DNA of 64,000 bases from Spirodela intermedia (GCA_902729315.2 LR746268.1:713001-777000); one strand, 5' to 3'; positions 13,701 through 25,260 are shown, counted from the stretch's first letter. Notes: generated by a model not told the origin, from the sequence alone. A program made the numbers and translations.

Positions 13701-16282
13701 AGATGATAGTAGACCTGAAAAATCTGGCGCTAGAAATGCTGGTCAGGTTTCTTCCACTGCTGCGGGGAGGGAAGTGGCAGTTCAAGCATCGGAAGGAAGA
13801 CAGGGTGGAAGTGCGACTGCTTTGACTACTACAAATGGCAGTGCGACTTTGGCATCTGCCAAGGGCTCACTTGCAACGACAAGACCCATAGCTGATACGC
13901 ATGGTGGGATCACAAAGCCTGCAGAGTCTAAGGCTTCTGTTGCGAATGACAATGACATTGATGGCACTGAGAAGCCGAGACACATTCCCTCTCGTCGTGG
14001 CCATTCACCTCTCCATGATGATTCGTTCACGGCGAGGCCCAGTGACAAGGACCAAAGGAGAAGCGCTACAATTGACGAGCAAGAAAGGTTGGGAAAGCGT
14101 CGGAAGGCGGACACTGAACCAAGAGACAGTGAAAGTACAGAAATCCGAACGGCTGACAGAGAGAAGCCCTCCGAGAACTTTTCAAATGAAGAGCAGCCTT
14201 TGAGTAGGCTTTCAGACAGAGGTCATGAAAAACTAAAGGATAAGGCAAGTGAAAGGCACGATAAGGACCACAGGGACAAGGTCGACCGTCCTGAAAAATT
14301 GCGCGGTGAGGATGCTCTTGAGAAGAATAGAGAGAGGTCCTTGGAAAGATATGTTAGTGACCGTTCTACTGAGAGAATGCAAGAGAGAGGAACTGACAGG
14401 ACGCTTGATAGAGCAGTGGACAAAAGCAGAGATGACAGGGGAAAAGACGAGAGGAGCAAAGCTCGGCACACTGATGCACCACTAGATAAATCACATTCTG
14501 ATGATCGTTTTCAAAGTTTACCTCCTCCTCCCCCCTTACCCCCTAGTTTTGTTCCGCACTCTTTCGGAGGGAGTCGAAGGGATGAGGAGGCTGATAGAAG
14601 GGTCACCAGCACACGGCATACTCAGAGGCTTTCTCCTAAGCATGATGATAAGGAACGCAGACGTTCCGAGGAGAATTTGCCAGTTTTACATGAAGAAGCA
14701 AAACGTAGGAGAGAAGAGGATTTACGGGACAGGAAACGAGATGAACGAGATTCTCAGCAAACAAAGGTACAGTGCTCACTCAGTTATTGCAGAATATTAT
14801 GCTTATTACATGACTCACTCACTCACTCACTCACTCACTCATGGCTTACCATGCTTATGTGGATTGAGTTTTTCATTGACTCTAGATTGTGTAAGATGAA
14901 ACCAAAGCAACTGTTTGATGGTGTTTCCGAATTCAAGTGCAACATGTCACTTTCCACACATATCTATTCAAATGGCCTGCATCCCATAGATTTCTCAACT
15001 GGGTTGTGTCATGTAGATTTCTCAAATGGGCTAAAAATGTGTCGAAGGGGGTCACATTCCGTCTTCATATTCCAATAAACCTCAAGGGGCTGCATCCCAT
15101 CATTGACTTACGCTCATGGAGCTCTATTTCACAAACTTGTGGAATGACCCATATCTCATAGACGTCTGAACAGGGCCTCAAACTCATACATTTCTTAAAT
15201 GGGTCACACATGTCATTGATAATTACGTTGGTGGACTTGATCGAATAAATTTGTCAAATTTCGTCCACCATACAGGCCTCCAAATCAGTTCCATCCAAGA
15301 AATGTCTGAGAGCATTTCATCATCTTCACTTGGGCACTTTTCTTTTTTTCCTTTTATTGAGGATTTGGATCGGCACAAGAAATAGTTCTCAGATGGACTC
15401 TGTTCACTTCTGTGCTTATCTGTACGTCTATTTGTCCTTCACGTTTAGGCAAAGTTTAAGGAAAGCTGAGGACCATCTGATGCCAGAAGAACTCTGGTTT
15501 TAACAGATGAACCAGTATCTTTGTGAGCTTTAGGCTCTGTGGGATCCCAAATAATCAGTTTCTTGTGAATATTCTGTCTGAACCTTGATTAGATATGCAT
15601 ATTGGAAGATAACTTTCTTGCTGAACTTTATATTCGGAAAAAAAATGATGTGTAGGCGGAAGAGAGAGAAAGAGAAAAGGGGAATATCTCAAAGGATGAT
15701 GCAGAAAGCAATGCAGCCACGAAGCGCAGGAAACTTAAACGGGATCATCTATCCTCGATGGAAGCTGGAGAGTACGCCCCAGTGGCCCCCCTGCCACCTC
15801 AATCTCACGTGTCAAGTGTCTCACAGCGATTTGACGGAAGAGAGAGTGGGGAGAGGAAAGTTGCCATGGCCCTGAATCGTGCCAACTACGCGGAAGAACC
15901 AGTCCAGAGGATGCACACCAAAGAAGCTGCCAGCAAGATCCCCCGGAGGGATGCCGAACAGTATCCTTTTTCACTGATTTCACATAATATTCACCCAATT
16001 TAATTTTCTCTTACTTCTATCTACAGATTATTTTCCTCCTGCTTGATTTCCTCAGATGGAAGATTGACCCTCTATCCATCCATCTGGAATCGTCAGTGTT
16101 CATGCATCCATCCACTGGGGGTTTGGGGTTGACCTGTTCTTATGGATAATCTCGTTGCAGCTCACTCAGATACTTGCAGCTTGAGATTTTCCCTTAACCA
16201 GGCGCGCTGCAGGGCATACGACCGCGAGTGGGAGGACGAAAAGCGACAGAGGGCGGAAGTGAAGAGGAAGCACCGGAAGTAG
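1761..16282 (+). CDS. THO2: THO complex subunit 2 (THOC2), 3' part, 19 exons
   Basis: THO2 is the scaffold of the nuclear THO/TREX complex, which couples transcription to mRNA packaging and export and, in plants, to small-RNA production. Exons: 1761-1974, 2204-2446, 2564-2644, 2723-2842, 2918-2977, 3907-4034, 5323-5419, 5500-5628, 8985-9088, 9205-9382, 9750-9925, 10104-10710, 10821-10925, 11729-11884, 11974-12054, 12178-12609, 13636-14766, 15656-15960, 16213-16282. They join without a frame break into 1,471 residues ending in TAG. The conserved core is very clear (LDYDILEYV-type helices, YEARYRLYGEW-like block, SSCPDTLKINMEFLQRCIFP, FNTVNHIDVLICKTLQPMICC, RVTFNQFIR). The 377-codon exon encodes the disordered tail rich in Arg, Asp, Glu and Ser, with a proline run (LPPPPPPLPP) near 14,520, and the protein ends YDREWEDEKRQRAEVKRKHRK. 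The N-terminal ~400 residues are outside the window. Family certainty is very high; a few splice sites could shift slightly. Confidence 0.96.
6480..8000 (+). mobile_element. Decayed LINE (non-LTR retrotransposon) fragment in THO2 intron 8
   Basis: Intron 8 of THO2 (5629-8984) is about 3.4 kb, far longer than its neighbours. Inside it, 6788-6826 reads KFELEKANDKVSW, close to the LINE reverse-transcriptase signature K-L-D-F-E-K-A-Y-D-x-V-x-W. Around 7420-7450 a second block reads NKDLMVKWL, like the (N)KALLGKWLWR block downstream of the RT in plant LINEs. Stops and frame shifts break everything between. The limits are guessed from where similarity-like words appear. It lies in sense orientation relative to the host gene. 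Confidence 0.5.
14813..14841. repeat. (CTCA)n microsatellite in THO2 intron 17
   Basis: About seven perfect four-base units immediately downstream of the large THO2 tail exon (donor at 14,767). The rest of the intron to 15,655 holds loosely repeated phrases (catcccat..gat and thymine-rich 'agatttctcaa' words) but no coding. Confidence 0.9.
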
Positions 16283-16311
16283 GCCGCGGCACAGACAGCC
16301 TTCCCCATCCG

Positions 16312-16344
<33 letters not shown>

Positions 16345-16575
16345 TATCGAGCTATTTATGTAAATCTTCTGATTCTTTCACCCCCCCTACCCTTGTCTCC
16401 TTTTTCTCAAGCGCCTACAGTTTCCCGGGAGTTTACCATTTCAGCTGGAGATTTGTAAATAATTTATCCTCCTCCCAATGTTGCTGCTACTCTGGCAATT
16501 TTGATCTCATCTTCCCATCCTCTTCCTCCCATGGTGGTATGGTATGGCATGGCATGGCATGGCATGGTATGAACA
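16283..16575 (+). other. Probable THO2 3' UTR with (ATC)n and (TGGCA)n repeats
   Basis: Directly after the THO2 stop there is an (ATC)n run at about 16,312-16,343 and a pentamer run of TGGCA/TGGTA units at about 16,531-16,570. No second coding exon is evident. Short open frames crossing the repeats are low-complexity artefacts. Confidence 0.6.
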
Positions 16576-17389
16576 TGCCAAAGATGAGGCCTCCCAGATC
16601 TCACCAACAGCTATTTACCAACTTCCTCTGCTTCTACGAGAGAAGATCTGCAAGTTCTTGCAGCTTCATTCATCTTCATACCAGATTAGGAGGATCAGAA
16701 GATCATACAAAAAGAACGGGCCCCTTTTTTAGCAAAGACCAGTCGTTGCGCCACCCTCGCCGGAATCTCTCTGCGGCAGATGAGTTGCTCGCCGGAGTGC
16801 GCGAGTGTCCTTGGAACGAGCGATCTATGAGACCTTGCCCCAGCTGCGTGGGGGCTTCCCCTTGCGAAGCGCTGCGTGGTCTCTCTGGCAACCATTTTCT
16901 CTATAGATGATGGTGGGAATAGTGATATTTTTTGTTCGTTTTTTGTGGACGAACTGCGTAGACCGGAATCTCAACGGGCCAGGCCGGGCCCGAGCTTCAT
17001 TGGATTGCATGGGGCCGTCGGATAGCATGCAGATGGCCACATGGCGGGCGAAGATTCACGTGCCTGATAGATGGCCAGCTCGCGGTGCCTACTTTTGGCA
17101 ACATGTGCGCCGGCGCAGGTGAACGGAGGCGGTCAAGTGGGCGAGGGGCCGGGGAGAAGTCCCTTTTTCTATGTCGTCGGTGCCAAGTTTCAAACGAAAT
17201 GCTTGAGACTTCGATGGATAGTCAGAAGAATAACGTTCGAGAGCGGTGAATCATTTCTATTTCATTTATTTGCGTCAGACGGTGAGCAATGGCCTTGTTT
17301 TGAATCTTTTGGGATGACGTTCTCAAGCACCGTCTATACTCGAACTCGTAGGATGATCTCCAGAGGGAGGGTCAGAGGAGACCAACGAG

Positions 17390-17447
<58 letters not shown>

Positions 17448-19109
17448 AACTTAAAGTCTTTGAGGGGATCCAAACCGGTCAAGACATCAAATGTCCATGC
17501 ACAGAAGATCGGAATTGGCTTTCCTTTTTCTTTTATTTTTTAACCAACAGCACTTATTCTGTTCCTTGTTGCTGGAGTGCAAGATTATCAAGACAAATTG
17601 TTATACATTTTACAACTTCGTCTCCATTTCAAGTAGGTTTACAAGAAGGGAGGGTTGAGTAAGCTTATCTCTAGTCCTGTGAAAATACCAACGTCCTAAT
17701 GATCCCCATTTCTCATGCTATGGTTTATTCTATGATTTTCATTACACACGGATACATGTAGATATATTGTGAGCAAGGCAGAAAGTTGAACGATATTTTT
17801 TAAATATTCGTAATTGAGGTTGATTTTTTAACTAAATTTTGACCCATTGAAATAAAAAGTCGCGTGGGGTTACATTGCTTCCCATTATCCATTCAAGTAT
17901 CTTTATAGACTTCCCATCCTTATTTTTTCCTTTGGAACTCCATCATATCATTGCTTCCCATTTAGATAATTTATCACATCTTTGGTAGATCCATTACAGA
18001 AAATATGTACGGTAATAATTTCAAGCCTCTATGTTGCTCAATTTTATGTAGGCCTAGATTGCCCATCTAATGCCATTTTACCAAGTCTCCACTAACGTTT
18101 TCTAAGGTAAGAAATTAATTAACCCATTCAGGAATCCCACACTTTTATTTCTTGCAGATTTTTCTTGACGAAAGTTAAAGAATTCATACCACTAATAATG
18201 GCGCCAGTTGCGCACTTTGACTCATTGTAAGACTTCCTGTCACATTAATACAAAAACAATAATTATCAGCCTTATTTATCTTTAGCCGCTTATGCATCAT
18301 AACACTTACAATTTTAGCGCATTGAAGCATGGACGTGTCTCCCTCATCTTGACCATTTGCTAATCCCCTGCTCTTATTTTCCAAACATGATTTTGGCTGC
18401 CCTCAAGCTGTTTATTTAGTGATAGTGTGAGTTGTTGACCATCCATATACTCCTTTTGTCAACTCTAAAAAGTGCAGGCTTCTGTTTTCTCACGTTATTT
18501 CATCGTGTTAAGGATGTCTGTTGGATGATATTGGACAAGGAATAATGCCACATATCATTTACCCACTTCTTTATCTCTCTACATGACTTGGGTTTATCAA
18601 AACACAGACTAATCCGAAGCTTTTATCATGTTACTCTATTTTTTTTCTTTGTGAAGTTCATCTGGTCCTTCAATTGATGCTCAACAATTGTGGGTCCTAC
18701 TTCAATGCAAAGTTGAGAAAATTAGTCAACAAGATTCTTACATCTAATCTAGTCTACAAGATCAAGAACTTTCATCATAAGTGACGACGACTATTTTTAG
18801 TAAAAATGGGAAAATTTCCGTAGCATGACCGCTGTAAATGCTTTTAACTTATTCTCAATTAATGGTTGAGACCACCATAAGAAGAAACATCGGTGTAAAC
18901 GTTATAGAGATGAATGGGCTCTAAATTTATTGCCCGTAAAGAAAAAGTGTAAGTAGAAAAAAAGAATTAGAGCTGAAGATAAGTATGGGGCTACGTAAAT
19001 ATCTTCCAACTCAGCATATGGCGTCGTTTAGGCAAGTGCAACGGTCTAAAGACCGGGACCCACAGACATTAATCCGCTCCGGGCTGATTCTGCTGCGCGG
19101 CAAAGCCGG
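16576..19109. other. Intergenic DNA between THO2 and the first PLATZ gene
   Basis: No coding segment I can support. 16,730-17,120 is GC-rich but has only short uninformative frames. A (GA)n tract lies at 17,394-17,444. 17,450-18,980 is AT-rich with no recognisable feature. Confidence 0.6.
17394..17444. repeat. (GA)n microsatellite
   Basis: About 25 GA dinucleotides in intergenic DNA downstream of THO2, flanked by unrelated sequence. Confidence 0.95.
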
Positions 19110-19400
19110 GCAAGATGCATTGGGTGGCAGTGGGCCCCACCTCCGACGGCGCGCCTCCCCTCTTCTCGTCGAGGGACGCGTGTGGCCGCCGTCAGCTGGC
19201 GTTCGCCGGGCATCTCCCCCCTCTTCACGGGGGAACCGCAGGGGGTATCGTCCATCTCAACTCCTCCCTCCACTGGTTCTGCGCTATAAAACCGACAACA
19301 CCAGCTTCGTTTAGCAACAGGAGTCTCTCTCTCTTTCTCTCTCACTCACTCTCTCCCTCTCTCTCTTTCGCTCACTCGCTCTGTCTCTCTCTCTCGCTTA
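19110..19400 (+). promoter_or_regulatory. Promoter and CT-rich leader of PLATZ-A
   Basis: A TATA box (TATAAAA, 19,285-19,291) precedes a pyrimidine-rich leader (CTCTCT runs 19,321-19,400), with the ATG at 19,650. Upstream, 19,125-19,220 is GC-rich and includes GGGACGCGTGTGGCCGCCG. This block is recognisably the same as the block upstream of the second PLATZ gene (about 24,950-25,100 on the minus strand). The transcription start is inferred to be near 19,315. The word AAGATGGTATTTT at about 19,459 is also shared with the other copy, where it may be a splice donor. Confidence 0.7.
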
Positions 19401-19649
19401 CTCAGAGTGCCATAGGGCCTACGGCGCGCATCCAACCTACTGTCGCCCGATCAAGCAGAAGATGGTATTTTTCCACCTCTCTGTCCCTTAGCTGGCTAAT
19501 TGCGTCAATGCGGATCGTTACATCGATTTTCACCGAGAAAACTTTTATGAAGCACTTCGACCTCCAATCTTTGTTGCTTCCTCTCTAATCTTCCTGCAGG
19601 TCGGGATTTCTGCCGTACATTGATTGAGAAGCATTTTTATTAATCTCTC

Positions 19650-20699
19650 ATGGCCAAAGAGAAGGAGACGAGGATGACGCCTCAATGGGTTGGTCTTCTC
19701 CTGAGGCGGAAGTTCTTTGGACTCTGCGACGATCACAAGGAACTGAGGAAGAGCGAGGTCAACATCTACTGCATCGAGTGCAACGCCTCCCTCTGTGCCC
19801 ATTGCCTGTCGTCGCCTTCCGGCCACCGTGGAAGCCATGGCTGCCACCATTTTCTCCAGATCCGCCGCTATGTCTACCAGGACGTCATCAGACTTCATGA
19901 CATGCACAAGTTCGTTGACTGCTCCAAGGTTCAGGTGCTCCCCCCGGTTTCTTCCATTTTTCATCTTGTTTTCCCTGATATTTTCCGGTCGATTCTAAGC
20001 TTTCTTATCGTTTAATCATCGCGCAGACCTTCATTGTGAACGGAGCGAAGGTCATCCTCCTGAACCCTAAAAGACAAGCTAAACCTGCTACTCTGGGGAA
20101 CAATGGCGGGCCTTTATGCTTGATCTGTCGGAGGCCCGTTCCAGAGCCGAATCGCTACTGTTCCCTGGCTTGCAAGGTGGAGGAGAAGATCAAGGTCTTC
20201 CTCTCTCAGTCGCTGATCCTTTAATTATGTTAATTTTGATACAAAGAAGTTTTTTCGTTTTTTAATTTATTTTACACTGTTGCAGTAACTTTCCGTCGAC
20301 TGAGAAAAATAGATCTTGCCACCTCCACGCAGCACCAAGTCATGTTACATCGATTATTATTGTAGGGCATGAACAGAGCTTGCAATAGTCCAAAGACTTC
20401 GTGTTTTTTCTTGATCGCTTTACCGTGGATTTGTTTTCTTTTATTTCTGCCGTCTAGTCAAATATGCTTGGGAATCGGTCATGTAGGTGATGGACCTTGC
20501 CGCGGGTAGCGGGGGTGACAATGGCGAATCCAAGAGATTAGAGGAGGAGGAATCGTCGTCCGCAGTGTCGTCTTCCCGGAGGTCGGATTTGAAGAGCCCC
20601 TGCTCTGACGGTGTCTCCGCCAAGGTCCCCTCCGCCGCAGCCAAAAGGAGGGGCGCGAGCAGAAGGAAAGGAATCCCTAGAAGGGCTCATTTTTTCTAG
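19650..20699 (+). CDS. PLATZ-family zinc-binding transcription factor, copy A
   Basis: PLATZ proteins are plant-specific nuclear, zinc-dependent DNA-binding proteins that bind A/T-rich sequences and mostly repress transcription. Three exons: 19650-19934, 20027-20194, 20487-20699, giving 221 residues. The PLATZ domain fills residues ~10-150. The first Cys/His cluster is ELRKSEVNIYCIECNASLCAHC followed by His-rich HRGSHGCHH. Next come KFVDCSKVQ and FIVNGAKVILLNPKRQ, and the second zinc cluster CLICRRPVPEPNRYCSLACKV. The last exon is a low-complexity Ser/Glu-rich spacer ending in a basic tail (KRRGASRRKGIPRRAHFF), typical of the family. The start chosen is the first ATG after the leader, MAKEKETRMTPQW; the next Met in frame would lose only seven or eight residues. 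Its closest partner is the inverted copy at 22,797-24,533. Target genes cannot be read from sequence. Confidence 0.93.
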
Positions 20700-21701
20700 T
20701 CCCCACTCGTATCTTTCTTTGTCATAATATCACAAAATCATACTATAAGCGACTGTTGGAAGCCACTGTGACCTCGATTATCCACAGCTGTGCAAGCTTT
20801 CTTCTCAGCGTTCCCGGTGAACGAGAGAGAGAGAGAGAGAGGTTATTCTCTTCCGACAGTTCGCATGTTTTTACCAGCATATCTTTTCGAAGCTCTACAC
20901 CGCTCGGTGGCTTGGAATCAGGGATATTTCTCTATCTTGTGAGTAGTCGGCTGCAATTCCTTCCTCTTCTAGACGTCGATGAGCTGGAATGTCTCCAATG
21001 GAACTCTCATTTACCTTCCTTCTCATGACGAGTCGGTGGATATTCATCTTCCTTATGTTTTAGTGTAAATTCTGCTGACTGGTTTTTTTTTTTCCTCGGT
21101 TGGATCATCCAACACTGATACTAAAAACAGCAATTATGGCCGAGTCAGGTCTGGGATTACTTACAAGATTCCAAAAAATTAGAACAGTCACGGATCATCG
21201 AGTGTGATTATTAAATTTTGTGATTGAAACTATAGTAATTCGTTGTGATTACTCTCGATGAATGTTGAGTAGCCAGTTGGATTCTTCCACACTATGACAT
21301 GAACTCCACTTTACGCTCTCGGGCTGCAAAATCTCCATTTCTAACGTACTTGCGATCAAATATAAAATATGACAAATAATTGGGTTAAAATCTGTGGATC
21401 TATGAAACTCAAATGACAAACAATTATCGTTCAATTTTTTCTCTGGGACATACGCTATCTGTTCAACAGTTCCTTGTTGCCAGGCTACGTGGCATTTAGT
21501 CTCACGGGTGGAATTGCTTTCGTCGATTCGTCCGGGTCGCTAGTTCGGTCATCGGGATGTGCTTCTTTCTTAAGAATCGAACTCCAATCTGGAGAGTCTA
21601 CACTTGAATCAGGGGCCCTGGCTCATATCCTCTCCTTGTTCAACACGGAGAGAGCTTACAAGACGCGCGAAGATCCACCATTGTGGAGTTAAGTTACTCA
21701 A

Positions 21702-21739
<38 letters not shown>

Positions 21740-22796
21740 AGCTCTCTATCTCTCTTCACCCTTCAGATGTTCGAGTTGTGATTATCTGGTGGGTCAGATA
21801 TTTTCATCACCGGCGTAATTGAGGAATGCGCAGTCCTTTTTCTTAAGTTCTTTTGGCAAACGGCCCATGGAACATTTATGAAATTATGTTGCTACCATTT
21901 GCACAACTTTATAGAGCCGTCTTCTTGTCATTCATGATCAAGAAATAAAATAGGTTCGGATTTTGGTTAATTGGGCATTGTATTAATTAATCTCGTTGTC
22001 ATACCTCGTCCATTTCGAATATTTTGATCGTGCATGAGGTCTGGTCATATCGAACTAAACTAGAATTTTTCTATCTTTAAAGCCAAATACCCTACGAGCT
22101 CCCGCCCTGAATGTTGGGCCTACCATTACAACTCACCTCGGCCACCTCACAATATATATATATATATATATATATATCTATATATATCTATATATATATC
22201 TATATACATACACATATATGTTCACAGCGTAGAAGAAATCATGCTACAACTAAACGTGTAAAGGGGACATGAGATGTTAAAATAAAGCGATCCCATTTAG
22301 TATGCCAAAGGTTGTAAACGAAGTAGTCACCATCACTTCTCATTCATATCATGTTATATTCATAGAGTAAGCAACGTCTTACGTAAATCTTGTTTTTTTA
22401 CCGCTTTCATAGAATGTTATCATGTGGAGTCTTGCTGACCTCTCTACCAGTTTCCATCTCCCGAGTTCTTGTGACCTTGAGATTCGTCGGTATATCATAA
22501 TCTGTACTTAATGAATCATTCACCTGTATACCTTGTGGATATCGATAATCAATTTCCTACATATTTGATTATATTTATTTCACTAAAGATTCAGTTTTTC
22601 ATACTGTGAAATTATATGCCTTCAAACGGAGCTTTGGGAATCATTTAAATGACACCCATGATCATAATCCAAGGGTCCGAAGTGATTGCGGTATGCCCTC
22701 AAAAGAGATCGATGTGAGCCTCCAAATGTTCTTCAAATTCAACATGGACGGATAACGAGAAGCAGGAGCACAACGAGGCAACTGTTTTGGTATGTT
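20700..22796. other. Spacer between the convergent PLATZ genes
   Basis: This is the shared 3' flank of both PLATZ genes. It contains short GA (20,824-20,842) and CT (21,703-21,736) tracts and an (AT)n run with ATCT interruptions (22,151-22,208). I found no coding exon. The open frames here are short and lack family features. Confidence 0.7.
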
Positions 22797-24533
22797 TCAG
22801 AAAAAATGGGACCTTCGGGGCACGCCTTTCCTCTTGTGGGCGCCTCTTTTGCTGGCAGCTGCTGGGGCGTCTCCGCCGTTCGAATCCGGGTGCTGGAGAG
22901 ATGAGACGGCAGCCGAGGAGTCCGCTTTCTTGATGGCTCGGGAGCGGAGGGAGCGCACGAACCGACACTTGTCGTCGTTGATCCCGGGGGTCTGACCGGC
23001 ACCTGCATAGTTCACCTTCGAGAAGATTTGATTGAACGACTGAAAGAAAAAAAAAAGTGAAGCAAACAAGATGAGACAAACGGAATCATCTGGAATTAAC
23101 AATTGGAGTTGCTGTAGCTATTTCAAGTATCATTCATCTCCGGGAAAATCTTATTAAACAACGGAAAGAAACCCTGCATGAGAGAAAACATTCCAAGAAA
23201 AACAAAACTGACGTAGCAATCGCCAAAAGACGTTATTAGATCGTTGGACTCTTGCGAGGACTGTTCTTTCCCAGCAATAACCGAAGAAAAATCAGAAAAA
23301 AATAAAATTAGATACTAGACTTGCCAGCATAGTTCAAGCAACGTTTAATTCCTGGAAAACAGATTAAATGAAAGGGGGGGGTTAAAGAAAAGCATGCATG
23401 AATGGAAAGTATTTCTGATAAAAATGAAAGAAAAGCATGCATGAACAGAAAATGTTTCCGATAAAAATGAAAGAAAAGCTGTAACAGTCGCCCAAAGACG
23501 TCGGTGCAGTACTGAACCCTTTTGAGCAGCGTACTTGCCTAATAATAATCCATTGCGAAGACCAGAAAAAGAAAAGTAAAAAACCAGCAAAGATTGGAGC
23601 TGGCGTAATTATATCAACCATGTTCATCTCCAAAGTCTGATTAAAACCACCGAATATATATAGTAAAAGAATGGTTAAACAATGGACATAAAACTTTATA
23701 TCGTTTGCCTTTTTCAACCTGTGTTCTTACCCTACAATAATCCATTATAAAGAAGAACACGGAAAACTAAGTTGGTAAGGATTGGAGTTGGTTCAATTGT
23801 TTCACATGGCGGTGAAAGAAGAAAACCTACCTTGATATTCTCCTCCACCTTGCAGGCCAGAGAGCAATAGCGATTGGGATCCGGAACGGGCCTTCTGCAT
23901 GCCAGACACAGATGCCCGCCATTACTCCCATTAGTGGCCGGCTTAGCTTGTCTTTTAGGGTTCAAGAAGAGGACCTTGGCTCCGTTCACAACGAAGGTCT
24001 GTCGAACGAGATCAAACGTAGACGAAATGAGACCAAATATTGAGAAAACCCGGGGGGATTGCATAGGGGAGGTGGAATGTGGCGGCGCGGTTCACAGGGT
24101 GCAACAACCTGAACCTTGGAGCAGTCCACAAACTTTTTCAGGTCACGCGAGCGGATGACGTCGTGGTAGACGTAGCGGCAGATCTGGAGGAAGCGGTGGC
24201 AGCGGCGGCCGCGGTGGCAGGCCGAGGGAGGGGAGAGACAGTGGCCGCAGAGGGAGGCGTTGCACTCTATGCAGTACATGTTGAGCTCGCTCTTCCTCAG
24301 CTCCTCGTGCTTCTCGCAGAGCCCGAAGAACCGACTCCGCAGGAGACGCCCTACCCACTGGGGCATGGCCCTCTTCTCCCTCTTCTCCTTGTCCTTAACA
24401 TTCAGAGATTGAAAAACGATATTTTAGAAGCATGGGGCAGGAATGACGGCCAGCACAACGAGTAGAAATATGGCTTCCGGGAGATAATCGATGCACTGAT
24501 GTGCATTCACAGTTCTTCCGTGGAAAATACCAT
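22797..24533 (-). CDS. PLATZ-family zinc-binding transcription factor, copy B
   Basis: This is the second PLATZ gene, oriented towards copy A. Coding exons read 24366 (or 24393) down to 24109, 23998-23831 and 23039-22797. Exon 2 is 168 bases in both copies. The domain is intact: FFGLCEKHEELRKSELNMYCIECNASLCGHC, KFVDCSKVQ, NGAKVLFLNPKRQ, CLACRRPVPDPNRYCSLACKV. The tail ends KRKGVPRRSHFF, matching copy A. Two starts are possible. The simple one is the ATG at 24,366 (222 residues). The other is an ATG at 24,533-24,531 lying exactly at a splice donor (AAGATG|GTATTTT) and joined to 24,393, giving MDKEKREKRAMPQW; that resembles copy A's N-terminus better and makes the joined exon 285 bases, as in copy A. 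The last-exon acceptor (23,039) could alternatively be 23,015-23,018. Intron 2 is about 790 bases, longer than in copy A. Confidence 0.9.
23384..23478. repeat. Imperfect ~47-bp direct repeat in PLATZ-B intron 2
   Basis: Two adjacent copies of a unit starting AAAGCATGCATGAA and running through GATAAAAATGAAAG, with a few substitutions. The intron around it is AT-rich with several similar 'tctccgg..ttaaac' phrases, suggesting local duplication. Confidence 0.75.
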
Positions 24534-24666
24534 CTTTGGTGGGTCGAGCACAGGAGGGAAATGACCCCGTTTTACGGACTCGGACCCCAGCGGGATAGAG
24601 GAGGGCAGACCTTAGGAAGGCCAGACCCCAGCTGAGAGAAAGTCTGGGGAACTTCCGAAGATCAGT

Positions 24667-24692
24667 CCCCGGTTCTGGGAGAGAGAGAGAGG

Positions 24693-24778
<86 letters not shown>

Positions 24779-24795
24779 CAGAGAGGGAGAGAGCT
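24667..24795 (-). repeat. Long (GA)n tract in the leader of PLATZ-B
   Basis: Over 100 bases of nearly pure GA on the plus strand, so CT on the PLATZ-B sense strand. It sits between the promoter block and the start codon, in the same place as the CT-rich leader of copy A. CT-rich leaders are a known plant core-promoter/5' UTR feature, and GA repeats bind BBR/BPC proteins; whether that applies here is inference. Open frames through it are pure Ser-Leu or Arg-Glu artefacts. Confidence 0.9.
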
Positions 24796-24899
24796 GAACA
24801 GTGTGGGAGATTTTGTACCGAAGAACGGAAACTGGACTCCACAGTCTTCCACCCCGTCAGGGAGATGGCCATCAGAAGGGAGGCTGAGATCGCCAGCTG

Positions 24900-25260
24900 G
24901 ATGGGGATGCCATCTCCGGCCGTAGGATGAGACTTGCTCCGAAGTCTCCACGTGAAGAGAGGGAGGGAGCCGCTGGCCGGGGAACGCCGCCGGCGGCGGC
25001 CGCACGTGTCCCTCTGCGAGCAGAAGAGAGCCCGCGTGGGGCGCCGCCGGTGGCCAGCGGGGCCCACTGCCAGCACAGGCGGCCATTGCCCGCCAATAAC
25101 GCCCCCCGGCTTTCCCGCGCAGGGCTCCAGCGACGGAATAAACCCAAACCCGGAGTTATTCACAAGGAGTTGTGCTCCGTTTGCCCGCGTGGGTCCCACT
25201 CCTTACGGCTCCCTCCACTCGGCCGTTTCAGTTGATGACGCCATGGCCGGTTTCCCAAGA
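24900..25260 (-). promoter_or_regulatory. Promoter region of PLATZ-B, homologous to that of PLATZ-A
   Basis: Read on the minus strand, this segment contains GGCAGTGGGCCCC, then TTCTGCTCGCAGAGGGACACG, GGCCGCCG, and CTCTCTTCACGTGG. The same order appears upstream of PLATZ-A (GGCAGTGGGCCCCACC, TTCTCGTCGAGGGACGCG, GGCCGCCG, CTCTTCACGGGG). Two ACGT-core motifs are G-box like here (GACACGTGCGG and TTCACGTGG) but altered in copy A (GACGCGTGTGG, TTCACGGGG). No clear TATA box was seen. Long open frames over this GC-rich block are not genes. Confidence 0.65.

Noticed and set aside
23345-23717. Minus-strand Phe/Ser-rich frames between PLATZ-B exons 2 and 3
   Set aside because: They lie in the intron, contain the direct repeat and do not join the PLATZ frame.
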